Positions 1-8,566 of a DNA stretch of 36,612 bases are shown here, one piece after another; within the stretch, counting starts at the first letter, position 1, and every line of letters starts with the position of its first letter. The position numbers and the translations under genes are program-made. The notes under the pieces were generated by a model that saw only the letters and a list, made by a program, of their open reading frames with translations, was not told the origin of the DNA and searched no databases. This DNA is from CAYGVT01 sp964353355 (GTDB lineage Archaea > Thermoplasmatota > DTKX01 > GCA-020343715): positions 1-36,612 of the forward strand of contig CAYGVT010000165.1 in assembly GCA_964353355.1 (NCBI GenBank), read 5' to 3'.

Positions 1-2
1 TC

Positions 3-110
3 CTTACAGAGGAGTACCTCAGGAACGTCGTGCACAACGTCCGGAGGCTGTGCTATCTCATCTACCTCATCGATCTGAAGGTCCTACCGCGCATTCGAGC
101 CGCTGCCTGA
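3..110 (+). CDS. C-terminal 35 residues of an unidentified protein (partial)
   Basis: An open frame enters from the left edge and ends at TGA 108-110. The visible tail is hydrophobic and basic (LRNVVHNVRRLCYLIYLI) and ends in RIRAAA. Only the end is present, so the family cannot be fixed. An amphipathic helix of this kind is seen at the C-terminus of some DDE transposases, but that is a weak resemblance. The frame itself is plausible because neither of the other two forward frames gives a sensible ending here. Confidence 0.4.
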   Translation, partial: LTEEYLRNVVHNVRRLCYLIYLIDLKVLPRIRAAA

Positions 111-240
111 GTGTGCCAACCTATTTTGTCCCAAACCCCCCGCCGGGGTGCGGCGATGGGATGGGTGCGAGGCGCCAGGGCGGGCGTTATCGGTGTCATC
201 CTTTTCTACCACCGCGACCTCGACGACGCGGGGCGGGGCG

Positions 241-726
241 ATGGCGGTCGAGGAGGCGCTGGTCATGGACGAGAAGGACATGGAGACGCACAGGAAGCTG
301 GCCGCGGAGGCGTTCAACCGGGCTTGGGAGCTCATGGACAAGAGGGACCGCACAGATGCGGAGGCCGTCGAGATGGTGCACGCCGCGCACGCGTCCAGGT
401 TCCACTGGGGCAAGGTGGGGACGCCCCTCAACCTCGAGAGGGGGGACTGGCAGCTCTCCCGCGTCTACGCGGTCCTCGGCCAGGCGGCGCGCGCGCTCGA
501 GTACGCGGAGCGGTGCCTCGAGACTTGCGAGCGCGAGGGCATCGCTGACTTCGACATCGCCTTCGCCTACGAGGGCATGGCAAGGGCGCACGCGCTCGCC
601 AGCAGGAGCGCCGATGCCACCAGGTTCATGAGGCTCGCGAGGAAGGCCGCGGAGGGCATCAAGGAGAAGGACGACCGCGACTACTTCATGGGCGAGCTCA
701 AGACAGTGCCTGGACACAACGATTGA
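241..726 (+). CDS. Small helical TPR-like protein, function unknown
   Basis: This predicts 161 residues from ATG 241. The protein is almost entirely helical and charged. Its segments (DWQLSRVYAVLGQAARALEYA, then DIAFAYEGMARAHALASRSA) have the small/aromatic spacing of two to three tetratricopeptide-like helical hairpins, so a scaffold or protein-binding role is likely. It has no signal peptide, membrane segment or catalytic motif. A longer frame from 148 exists, but its extra residues look like translated leader, and the pyrimidine-rich TATA-like stretch near 201-210 sits about 35 bases before ATG 241. ATG 265 is an alternative. It stands about 110 bases before the next gene on the same strand, which has its own promoter. 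Confidence 0.7.
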   Translation: MAVEEALVMDEKDMETHRKLAAEAFNRAWELMDKRDRTDAEAVEMVHAAHASRFHWGKVGTPLNLERGDWQLSRVYAVLGQAARALEYAERCLETCEREGIADFDIAFAYEGMARAHALASRSADATRFMRLARKAAEGIKEKDDRDYFMGELKTVPGHND

Positions 727-805
727 GAGCGTGGTGCACGGCGGACGACCGTACCACCACCGATATCGCGTGGGCCTCTCACCACCGTCATCCCAGCCCC
801 CATCG

Positions 806-814
806 CCTTTTTAC
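806..814 (+). promoter_or_regulatory. TATA box for the saccharopine-dehydrogenase-like gene
   Basis: CCTTTTTAC lies with its centre about 28 bases before ATG 839. This fits archaeal TATA spacing (centre about 26 bases before the transcript start) with a leader of only a few bases or none. It also argues for the start at 839 rather than the upstream in-frame start at 731. Confidence 0.5.
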
Positions 815-838
815 AGTCGCAGGGTTCTAGGGGTGGCG

Positions 839-1987
839 ATGTCTTCCTTCCTCGTCATCGGGGCGGGCCTGATGGGCAGTGCCGTGGCCTTCAACCTCTG
901 CAGGAGCCCGGGCGTCGGCTCCGTCATGCTCACTGACATGGACCATGACAGGGTCGAATCGGTGCTCGCCTCGCTCCGCTCTCCGAAGGCGAGCGCGCAG
1001 CGGCTCGACGTGGCCGACCGCGAGGCCGTCGTCAGGGCGATGCGCGGGCGCACGGTCGCCGTGAGCTGCGTGCCCTACAAGTACAACGCCGCGCTCGCGA
1101 GGGCCTCGGTCGATGCGGGCTGCTCCCTCTGCGACCTGGGCGGCAACAACGACGTGGTGGCCCATGAGCTCGCGATGGACGCGGAGGCGAGGAGGGCCTG
1201 CGTGACCATCATCCCCGACTGCGGCCTCGCGCCGGGTCTCACGAACGTCCTCTCGGCGGACGCGCTCGCCCGGTTCGACCGGCTCGACGAGCTGCACCTC
1301 CGCGTCGGGGGGCTCCCGGTGCATCCCCGGCCGCCGCTCGGCTACCAGCTCGTGTTCAACCCCGCCGGGCTGGTCAACGAGTACAGGGAGCCGTGCGTCG
1401 TCATCCGCGGCGGCGAGGTCCGCACGGTCGAGCCCATGACGGAGGTGGAGGTCCTCGACTTCCCGCCGCCCTTCGGGCATCTGGAGGCGTTCAACACCTC
1501 CGGTGGCACGTCGACGCTCCCCCACACGCTCAAGGGCCGCGTGAGGGAGCTCGACTACAAGACCATCCGCTACCCGGGTCACTGCGAGCGTATCCGTTTC
1601 CTCATGGACCTGGGGCTGTTCGACGAAAGACCGGTCTCCGTGGGAGGCACCCAGGTCCTGCCGCGGGAGCTCATCGAGGCCCTCTTCGCCGAGCGGCTCT
1701 CCTTCGGTGACGACGACGCCGTGCTCGTGAGGGTCACCGCGAGGGGCGTGAAGGACGGGCGCGAGCGCACCCTCACCCGCACCATCGTCGACCACTGCGA
1801 CAAGGCGAGCGGGCTCACCGCGATGATGCGCACGACCGCGTTCCCCGCGTCCATCGTCGCCCAGATGGTCGCCGACGGCACCATCTCGAGGAGGGGTGCC
1901 GTGCCCCAGGAGAGCGTGGTGCCGGCGGGCCCGTTCATCGAGCAGCTGGGGGCGCGGGGCATCCGGGTCGAGACGGAGTGGGATTGA
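839..1987 (+). CDS. Saccharopine-dehydrogenase-family NAD(P)-dependent oxidoreductase
   Basis: This predicts 382 residues. The protein opens with a Rossmann dinucleotide site (FLVIGAGLMGSAVAFNL) and keeps the family pattern through VSCVPYKYNAALARASVDAG and the CGLAPGLTN motif near residue 130, typical of the saccharopine / lysine-6-dehydrogenase group. A C-terminal domain with a GG..TLP...KG substrate segment follows (residues about 220-235). Expected chemistry is NAD(P)-dependent oxidation at an amino-acid alpha or epsilon carbon, or reductive condensation. The exact substrate cannot be read, and no lysine-pathway gene lies nearby. An in-frame extension back to 731 exists, but the TATA-like box at 806-814 would lie inside it, so the start is placed at 839. 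It is probably transcribed alone. Confidence 0.85.
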   Translation: MSSFLVIGAGLMGSAVAFNLCRSPGVGSVMLTDMDHDRVESVLASLRSPKASAQRLDVADREAVVRAMRGRTVAVSCVPYKYNAALARASVDAGCSLCDLGGNNDVVAHELAMDAEARRACVTIIPDCGLAPGLTNVLSADALARFDRLDELHLRVGGLPVHPRPPLGYQLVFNPAGLVNEYREPCVVIRGGEVRTVEPMTEVEVLDFPPPFGHLEAFNTSGGTSTLPHTLKGRVRELDYKTIRYPGHCERIRFLMDLGLFDERPVSVGGTQVLPRELIEALFAERLSFGDDDAVLVRVTARGVKDGRERTLTRTIVDHCDKASGLTAMMRTTAFPASIVAQMVADGTISRRGAVPQESVVPAGPFIEQLGARGIRVETEWD

Positions 1988-2028
1988 GCCAGCCATGGTA
2001 CTCGACGAGGGTCGAGGGAATATGAAAC

Positions 2029-2038
2029 CTTTTTATCC
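2029..2038 (+). promoter_or_regulatory. TATA box for the 2TM/pYEATS operon
   Basis: CCTTTTTATC is the only AT-rich block between 1988 and 2100. It predicts a transcript start near 2059 and a leader of about 42 bases before ATG 2101. Confidence 0.5.
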
Positions 2039-2100
2039 TATGAGAGAGGGTACCAGAAGCTGCCAAGGCTGATGGGCGTCATGCGAGGACGATAGGGGGG

Positions 2101-2655
2101 ATGCAAACGCCAGACGAGGCCGATCCGGGGGAGGGGCGCATCAAGCTCATCGCGGCCATCAAGACCCCGCTCAATGCGATAGTGCTCTTCGCGCTCATTG
2201 CCGAGGCCTTCCTCATCACGGGCTCCATCCAGTCGGACAGGATACCATACTGGGCTCCGCTCTCCGTGCTGGTCCTCATCATCGTGCTCTTCTTCGTCAC
2301 CATCCTCTTCCGCCCGAAGAGCCTCTACCCGGAGACCCCGACCGGTCCCACGACGCCCATCGATGTCCAGCTGGGCTTCCCCCTCGAGAAGGAGCCGATA
2401 GACCTGGACGTCGACAAGGCCGTCATGACGGTGAGACCGTGGAAGGGGGGGAAGCCGAAGCCGAAGGACCCCGCCATCCGTGACGCCCATGGGAGCTGGG
2501 TGCTGCAGCTCCCGAAGGAGACGAACACCATGGACCTCATCCAGCTGGAATTGGTCGAGAGGAACGGGAGGACGTGGAGGGTGGACAACTTCTCCTTGAT
2601 CGACAGGACCGTCACGCCCAAGCTCATCAAGGACAAGCCGGGGGGAGGACAATGA
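2101..2655 (+). CDS. Two-helix membrane protein paired with a pYEATS protein
   Basis: This predicts 184 residues. Two membrane helices lie at about residues 24-41 and 51-70, joined by a short loop and closed by a basic edge (RPK). A soluble domain of about 110 residues follows, with beta-strand character and a proline/lysine-rich middle (WKGGKPKPKD). No catalytic motif is seen. The last four bases (ATGA, 2652-2655) contain the start of the downstream pYEATS gene, so the two are translationally coupled. Prokaryotic YEATS domains are known to be linked to two-helix membrane modules in predicted signalling or conflict systems (recalled from Aravind-group genome-context surveys). The split into two genes here is seen directly; the shared function is inference. 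Confidence 0.75.
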   Translation: MQTPDEADPGEGRIKLIAAIKTPLNAIVLFALIAEAFLITGSIQSDRIPYWAPLSVLVLIIVLFFVTILFRPKSLYPETPTGPTTPIDVQLGFPLEKEPIDLDVDKAVMTVRPWKGGKPKPKDPAIRDAHGSWVLQLPKETNTMDLIQLELVERNGRTWRVDNFSLIDRTVTPKLIKDKPGGGQ

Positions 2656-2939
2656 ACCTGCGCTTCCGCAACGATTCCAAGCCCATAGGTCGGCGTGGCC
2701 CCAACGAGTACTACGAGTGGAGGCTCTTCCTCGACGAGCCGCCCGAGGTCCTGGCGAAGGTCGACCGGGTCGAGTACAGGCTGCACCCCACCTTCCCGAA
2801 CCCCGTGAGGACCATCGACGACCGCGCGTCGGGGTTCGCCCTCGTGTCGGCGGGGTGGGGCGAGTTCACCGTCCTCATCACGGTGTACATGAGGGACGGG
2901 ACGCAGCTCGACACCGAGCACCGGCTGAGGCTCGGCTGA
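2652..2939 (+). CDS. Prokaryotic YEATS-domain protein (pYEATS)
   Basis: This predicts 95 residues, a stand-alone YEATS-type beta-sandwich. Diagnostic segments are YYEWRLFLDEP near residue 20, VEYRLHPTFPNPVR near residues 39-52, and SAGWGEFTVLITVY near residues 65-78. The LHxTFPNPxR and GWGEF motifs are the same ones that define eukaryotic YEATS readers of acylated lysine. The prokaryotic ligand is not known to me with certainty. It overlaps the upstream 2TM gene by four bases and ends 22 bases before the convergent kelch gene, so the operon is just these two genes. Family assignment is strong; function is not. Confidence 0.85.
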   Translation: MNLRFRNDSKPIGRRGPNEYYEWRLFLDEPPEVLAKVDRVEYRLHPTFPNPVRTIDDRASGFALVSAGWGEFTVLITVYMRDGTQLDTEHRLRLG

Positions 2940-2961
2940 GCATTCTACCATGCGGGCCATC

Positions 2962-5900
2962 CTATGACCCTTTCGACCTGCCCTTGAGGACGTACTTCGC
3001 GACAACCAGGCAGAGCGCGACACCTATCGCGACCACCAAGAACCACAGCAATGGCGTCCCCCCCACCGTCTCCGGCCGCTCCACCACAAGGACCGCCGTG
3101 GCAGGGTCGGAGAATGCCGTCCCATCGAACGCCCTCGCCTCGACCTGGTGCGTCCCGGGCAGGTACCACCCCGAATCCAGCACGACCGTCCAGTCCTCAA
3201 GTCCGTCCGCGAAGAACCAGACCCCGCCGTCCACTCGAAGCTGGACGTAGACGACCCTCCCAGACCCCCCGATGGCAGTGCCCGTGAACGTGACGGGCTC
3301 CCCCTGTCGCACCACGAGGCGTTGGATGCCGATGGAGCAGGTGGGGCTCCTCCATGAGGCCTCGCGGACGGTGATGACGAAGTGCTGTGACGCCACCCCG
3401 TCCCGCCCATCCTCCACGACAACGCGCACGACCTGCTCGCCCAACTGGTTCGCCTCAGGGGTCCATGTCAGCCGGCCCGTGGAGGGGTCGATGTCCATGC
3501 CTGCCGGTGCCTGGAGCAACGAGTACGCGAGCACGTCCCCGTCCTCGTCGGATGCGGAGACGTTGTACTCCAGGGACCTGCCCTCTACGGCGTACTGCGG
3601 GGGCGTGCCCAGGATGCGGGGAGCATGGTTGACAGGTGGGGGCGGTTCGAGGGTCTCGACCCGGAAGTGCCACACCGCAGAGATGGAGCCGTTGACCTTG
3701 CCGTCGTTGGGGACGACTGCCCACCAGATGACGGTGCCGTCCGCCAGGTCGTGCAGCGTGTGGGAGGTGCCCGCGGTGGCGATGGGCCCCGGCGGTGGGG
3801 TTCGAGGGTCGAAGGACGTCGTGGAGGTGTGGAGGAAGTACCTGACCGTGTCCCCGTTCGCGTCCGAGCCCTCCCAGAGGAGCGTGACATCGCCCGGGGC
3901 CATGGCCGCGCCCTCGGTCGGCCCGATGAGGGTTGCGACGGGCGCCTCGTTCTGGGCGGGCGGCACGACCATGAACCGCCGCACGGCGGGCATGGGGCCG
4001 TCCTCGAACCCGTCGCTGGGGACGACGGTCCAGTAGTACCACGCATCGCGCCCGAGGTCCTGGAGCTCCAGCATGGAGGCGGTCGTGGTGGTCAGGGGCG
4101 GGGGCAGCGTCGCGGCAATGAACCGCACCGTCGAGAGGAAGACGGTGAAGGACACCGGGTCCCCATCATCGTCGTGGGCGCTCCAGACGAGCGTGACGGG
4201 TTCGGAGGCGAGCGTCTCATCGTCATTCGGGGCCAGGAGGATGGCCGTGGGCGGATGATTCGGCACGGAGGGATGGCGGATCTGGAACTCGCCGGAGTAG
4301 GCATTGACCCGGAGCGGCAGGTCCGCGTTGTCGTCGGCGGCGGACACCATGACCCTGTACGTCCCGTTGGGCACCATAGACGTGTCCCAGGTCAGGTTGC
4401 CCGTACCGTCGGGAAGGCCGGTCGCGAGCGGCACGCTGTCCGTGCCGTTCAGGAGGTAGACGTCGAACGTGAGCTCGTCACGATCCAGGTCCCCTGCCGT
4501 CCACTCGATGGTATGTGATGCATTCCAGCTCTCGCCGCCGGCGGGCGGGGCGATGATCACCGATTGTATGAGGTTGTAGTTGACCTTCACGGTCCACAGG
4601 AAGGGCGTGGTCCGGGGCTCGTCGGTCGAGAGGTACACCTTGTACTGCACCCACCTGGTGCCGTTGTGCACGGAGGGGATGCGGGCGTGGCGCCAGGCTG
4701 GCTGTCTCTCAACGCTCTGGTTGAAGTAGGTGCCCGGGGTGGAATCGGGCCCGAGGAACGGCGCCGCCGTCAGTCCTTCAAGGGTGGCGGCAGTCCTCAG
4801 CTGCAGCATCACCTCGGTCCCGTCGTAGACCCAGGCACCCCAGCTGATGTTCCCGTAGTAAGCCGCACCGCCACAGTCGTGCGGTTCAGAGAGGTAGGTG
4901 CCCGATGGCAAGTGGTCGAAGCGGCCGAAGGCCCAGGTGTCGCCCATGACACGATTGAGGATGATGTACCGGGCGTTGATGTCGTAGGCCATCGCAAGGC
5001 CGTACCTGAAGTCAAGGGGGGTCCTCGTCGGGACCTCCGTCCAGCTGTTGTTCGCCACATCGTAGCTCCACAACGCCCCCCTGGAGTCCGATGGCGAGCC
5101 CCCATGCATCATGACCCTCTTGGCCATCGAGTCGTACACCATCACGGGGCCCCACCCCGTGGTCGGTGCGAGCGTTGTCTCCATGCGTGTCCATGCATTG
5201 GCGGAAAGGTTGAAGATGTATGTCGCTCGGCAGAACAGCACAGCGACCCCGCTCTCCTCGTCGAACGCGAACCCCTTGGCATGTCCCCAAGGTGGGGACG
5301 GGCCCGTGACGAGCCGGAGCCAGGTGTCCGATAGCAGGTGATACGTCCAAGTATCGTTGAGGAACCCGTTCTCATCATCTCCTCCGAACAGTATGACAAC
5401 ACCATTCATGGTATCGAACGTCATCGTGTTGTTGGAGCGGGCCGAGGGAGATATCTCGGGGGATTTCTTCGTCCATCTGTTGCTCCTCAGGTCGTACACC
5501 CACGTGTCATTGAACAGACGGCTCCCATCAGTCCCACCGAAGAGGATAAAGACCTTGTTCCTCGTGTCATAGACCATCGCATGACGACCTCGGGGCGAGG
5601 GTGCGCCAGATATGTACTGCTTTGTCCATGCACTCCTGTTGGACATATAGGCCCATGTGTCGTTCATCGGAACGCCAGTATCCCCGAATCCACCGAACAG
5701 GACGCTCTTTCCGACCTCACGGTCGTATGCAAGGGTGTGGCAGGCTCTCGGTGCCGGTGTACCTACGGGCTCCACCCAGGTCCAAATCGAGGCGTACGAA
5801 TCGAGAATATCTACCCTTCCGACCGGTAAGTTAGGATAGGTCCTGCCGCCGTACATGACCAGGGATTCGATGTCGTCTGCATAGACGAGCACATGGGATT

Positions 5901-6915
5901 GCCGTGGCGGTGGTGGGTCGAGGGGAGACAATCTCGACCATGTGTCTGAAGAAGTATCGTACGACCATGTATCGTTATAGAGAGCAGGATCATGCCACAC
6001 ATTGGAATCCCCACCAAATAGCATAAAACTCCTTATCTCGCGATCGTAGACCATCGCACAACAACTCCTCGACGGTGGCGGAGAGGAGGGTTCCCGCTCG
6101 GTCCAGACATTCGAATTGAGGTCGTAAGTCCAGGTCTGGTTCAGATGATCGCCTGGGTACAGGTCGATGAAACCGCCAAAAAACACGTGCAGCTTTTGTT
6201 CGGGGTCGTACGCCATCACACCATATTGCGTCGGAGGGTTCTCGGGCCTCATCTCCGACCATGTGTTGTTGCTCGTGTGATAGGTCCAGGTTTCGTTCCC
6301 TCGGGTCCCTCCGAACAGCACGACGGCCTCGTTCTCCTCATCGTAAGATACCGCGTGCTGATATCCAGATGGGGGGGCAATCGTCGGGTTCATTCTCTTC
6401 CAGGCCCTCTCCGTGACATTGAAGGTCCACGTGTCGTTCAGCCAACGCATCTGCGATGTCCACCCTCCGAACAGCACCACGGAGCCATTGGCACGGTCGT
6501 AGACCATCGCGTGACAGGCGCGCGCTTCGGGGTAGACATCTGTGTGGACCCTCTCCCAGGTCTGCGACCGAACATGGTAGAGCCATGTATCGTTCAGGCA
6601 ACTATCATCCCCGAAGTCGGCTTCTCCCCCAAAGACGACGATGACACGATGCACGGGGTCATAGACCGCACCGTGCTCCCAACGCGCGACCGGCATTCCG
6701 TCGTCCATGAGGCACCAGTCGGGCGGTGACGAGTTGTCCACGGCGAGCTGGAGGGTCTCGAAAACCGGCGAGGTCTTCGAGTACATCCCATGGGATATGT
6801 CGTATTCATAGACATTCCACGTGGAGCTTCCAGCGCAATCGAGGGCTGGGAGCAGCAGGAGGACGTAGCAGAGGAGTACCGATGAAAGCTGAGCGCGACC
6901 CCTCATTCTCTTCAT
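2962..6915 (-). CDS. Giant cell-surface kelch-repeat / Ig-like protein with C-terminal membrane anchor
   Basis: This predicts 1317 residues. A signal peptide covers about residues 1-29. Roughly 11 kelch repeats follow (about residues 55-590), each with a (V/I)xLFGG core and an NDTWxY or NxTW partner motif, enough for one or two beta-propellers. After a linker region come Ig-like domains with DDDGDPVSFTVFLS and SDANGDTVRYFLHTS repeats (about 810-1080), a cadherin-like putative-Ig domain (SDEDGDVLAYSLL, near 1110-1180), another beta domain, and one membrane helix (LLWFLVVAIGVALCLVVAKY) with a short basic tail. Many NxT/NxS sites suggest N-glycosylation. The start is ATG 6915, because a TATA box at 6938-6945 would lie inside the longer frame. 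The kelch half is clearly AT-richer than the Ig half. A ligand-binding or adhesion role at the cell surface is inferred. Confidence 0.85.
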   Translation of the reverse strand: MKRMRGRAQLSSVLLCYVLLLLPALDCAGSSTWNVYEYDISHGMYSKTSPVFETLQLAVDNSSPPDWCLMDDGMPVARWEHGAVYDPVHRVIVVFGGEADFGDDSCLNDTWLYHVRSQTWERVHTDVYPEARACHAMVYDRANGSVVLFGGWTSQMRWLNDTWTFNVTERAWKRMNPTIAPPSGYQHAVSYDEENEAVVLFGGTRGNETWTYHTSNNTWSEMRPENPPTQYGVMAYDPEQKLHVFFGGFIDLYPGDHLNQTWTYDLNSNVWTEREPSSPPPSRSCCAMVYDREIRSFMLFGGDSNVWHDPALYNDTWSYDTSSDTWSRLSPLDPPPPRQSHVLVYADDIESLVMYGGRTYPNLPVGRVDILDSYASIWTWVEPVGTPAPRACHTLAYDREVGKSVLFGGFGDTGVPMNDTWAYMSNRSAWTKQYISGAPSPRGRHAMVYDTRNKVFILFGGTDGSRLFNDTWVYDLRSNRWTKKSPEISPSARSNNTMTFDTMNGVVILFGGDDENGFLNDTWTYHLLSDTWLRLVTGPSPPWGHAKGFAFDEESGVAVLFCRATYIFNLSANAWTRMETTLAPTTGWGPVMVYDSMAKRVMMHGGSPSDSRGALWSYDVANNSWTEVPTRTPLDFRYGLAMAYDINARYIILNRVMGDTWAFGRFDHLPSGTYLSEPHDCGGAAYYGNISWGAWVYDGTEVMLQLRTAATLEGLTAAPFLGPDSTPGTYFNQSVERQPAWRHARIPSVHNGTRWVQYKVYLSTDEPRTTPFLWTVKVNYNLIQSVIIAPPAGGESWNASHTIEWTAGDLDRDELTFDVYLLNGTDSVPLATGLPDGTGNLTWDTSMVPNGTYRVMVSAADDNADLPLRVNAYSGEFQIRHPSVPNHPPTAILLAPNDDETLASEPVTLVWSAHDDDGDPVSFTVFLSTVRFIAATLPPPLTTTTASMLELQDLGRDAWYYWTVVPSDGFEDGPMPAVRRFMVVPPAQNEAPVATLIGPTEGAAMAPGDVTLLWEGSDANGDTVRYFLHTSTTSFDPRTPPPGPIATAGTSHTLHDLADGTVIWWAVVPNDGKVNGSISAVWHFRVETLEPPPPVNHAPRILGTPPQYAVEGRSLEYNVSASDEDGDVLAYSLLQAPAGMDIDPSTGRLTWTPEANQLGEQVVRVVVEDGRDGVASQHFVITVREASWRSPTCSIGIQRLVVRQGEPVTFTGTAIGGSGRVVYVQLRVDGGVWFFADGLEDWTVVLDSGWYLPGTHQVEARAFDGTAFSDPATAVLVVERPETVGGTPLLWFLVVAIGVALCLVVAKYVLKGRSKGS

Positions 6916-6937
6916 CGCATTACCATCACGCTCATGA

Positions 6938-6945
6938 ATATAAAT
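6938..6945 (-). promoter_or_regulatory. TATA box of the kelch surface protein; leaderless start
   Basis: On the minus strand this reads ATTTATAT, with its centre about 26 bases upstream of ATG 6915. The transcript would begin at or next to the start codon. This fixes the start and excludes the upstream in-frame codons. Confidence 0.6.
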
Positions 6946-7067
6946 CGTTTGTGATTCAATCCTAGAAGGAAACGCCCGTCTGGGGTGCACCTTCCAGCTG
7001 GAAATCCGCCATACACTGGAGGCATGCCACTAGCAACGGCCGAAGGGCTCCGACAACGGTCTGATAC

Positions 7068-8543
7068 TCACGCAATATCCTTGCACATCACCTGCACGGC
7101 CTGCCTCCCCGACCACATGCTGCCGAGCGCGCTCCCGCCCGGGGTCGACCACTGGCCGGCCATGTAGAAGGCCTTGAGGCCCGGAAGCCGCCTCGGCAGT
7201 GGCCTTATCATGTCCTTGGCCGGCGGCAGCCAGCCCCCCCACGCGCCCTGGTGGTTGAGGGTGTACCGCCACGTGGTGTGCGGGGTCGCCACGTCCGTCA
7301 TCTCGACGTCGGCCGAGATGCCCGCGCGGTGCGCCTCGAGCCTCCCCAGAAGCGCTGTTGCGACCCTCGCCTTCTCCGCGTCGTAGGCGGGCCTGTCCTT
7401 GACGCGCCCGGCCCAGTGGTCCCAGGTCGTGTCGGCCATGACCTGGACGGCCGTCCTCCCCGGGGGCGCGAACGCGCCGCTGTAGTTGAACAGGCGCTCG
7501 GGCACCGCGTCCACCGCCCTGCCCCCCACGTCCAGGGGCGACCTCTGCCTGTAGACGGTGAGCCACGGCTCGCCCTTGAGCTCGCGCGCGACGCCGAAGG
7601 TCGCCATCACGAGCGGGCGCACGAGCGGCCACGACGCGTAACGGTGCTCGATGGCCCGGTCGGTGTAGCCCCCTCCCAGCATGCCGTAGACGGTGCTGCG
7701 GCCGTCCGCGGCCGAGATGACCGCGTCCGCGCGGTGCTCGGTGCCGTCACGCAGCCTGATGCCGACGGCGCGGTCGCCCTCGACGAGCACCCTCTCGACC
7801 GTCGCGCCGTAGGTCACCTCGCCCCCGAGCTCCTTGAGCTTGCGCTCGATGGGCTCGACGAGGCTCACCGAGCCACCCTCGAGGAGGGCCATCTGGCCGT
7901 CCGCGAGCGCGCCCAGCAGCATGAAGATGAACCAGACCGGCATCTCGGGCAGGAACAGGTTCTCGAGCAGCCACCGGAGCTCCTCGTCGCGCGCGGCCGA
8001 GGCCCACAGGCGGACCTCCCGCGCGTTCCTGCCGGTGAAGTACCTGAGCTGACCGCGCATCCCCCACATCATCTTGAGGCTGTCGAAGAGCCCCGCGAGC
8101 TCGGGGGGGTCGCCGAACCCCAAGTCGGTCATGCCCTGCATGCCCCTCGCGGCCTTGACGAGCTCCGAGACGATGCGCCCGTCGTCCGGGAAGAGCCTCG
8201 CGAGGTCCCGCTCGAGCAGGTCGAGGTCCCTGGTGACGGTGAGCGTGCGCCCGGTGCGCTCGCTCACGAACCGGCCGTAGGTGGCGAGGTCCAGGAATCG
8301 GGTGGAGCCGATGATGCCGAGGTCGCGCATGAGGCCGTGGATGGGACCCCCTGGCCGGTGGCCCATCATGAAGTGGATGCCGCCATCGACCAGGTACTTG
8401 CCCCGACGCCAGCAGGCGGCCACGCCGCCTGGCGCGGTGTGGTGCTCGAAGAGGTGCGCTTGGAGGCCCGCGAGCTCAGCGTTGACGCCGGCCGAGAGGC
8501 CCCCGAGCCCCGCGCCGATGACGATGACGGTCCTCGGGGCCAT
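7068..8543 (-). CDS. Phytoene-desaturase / retinol-saturase-like FAD oxidoreductase
   Basis: This predicts 491 residues. The N-terminus has the FAD dinucleotide fold (VIVIGAGLGGLSAGVNAELAG, residues about 5-25, then an acidic strand end LFEHH and a PGGVA loop). The C-terminus has the second FAD-contacting segment (GQWSTPGGSALGSMWSGRQAV). This bipartite layout and length match the CrtI / carotenoid isomerase / all-trans-retinol 13,14-reductase superfamily, which desaturates, isomerises or saturates polyprenoid chains. The substrate may be a carotenoid or an isoprenoid lipid, and the sequence does not settle which. No phytoene synthase or other carotenoid gene is in view. A GAGGTGA ribosome-binding sequence lies about 8 bases before ATG 8543. 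The gene starts 23 bases after the stop of the upstream surface-protein gene, so they are probably co-transcribed. Confidence 0.85.
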   Translation of the reverse strand: MAPRTVIVIGAGLGGLSAGVNAELAGLQAHLFEHHTAPGGVAACWRRGKYLVDGGIHFMMGHRPGGPIHGLMRDLGIIGSTRFLDLATYGRFVSERTGRTLTVTRDLDLLERDLARLFPDDGRIVSELVKAARGMQGMTDLGFGDPPELAGLFDSLKMMWGMRGQLRYFTGRNAREVRLWASAARDEELRWLLENLFLPEMPVWFIFMLLGALADGQMALLEGGSVSLVEPIERKLKELGGEVTYGATVERVLVEGDRAVGIRLRDGTEHRADAVISAADGRSTVYGMLGGGYTDRAIEHRYASWPLVRPLVMATFGVARELKGEPWLTVYRQRSPLDVGGRAVDAVPERLFNYSGAFAPPGRTAVQVMADTTWDHWAGRVKDRPAYDAEKARVATALLGRLEAHRAGISADVEMTDVATPHTTWRYTLNHQGAWGGWLPPAKDMIRPLPRRLPGLKAFYMAGQWSTPGGSALGSMWSGRQAVQVMCKDIA

Positions 8544-8566
8544 CTCGCGTCACCTCGCCATCGGGG

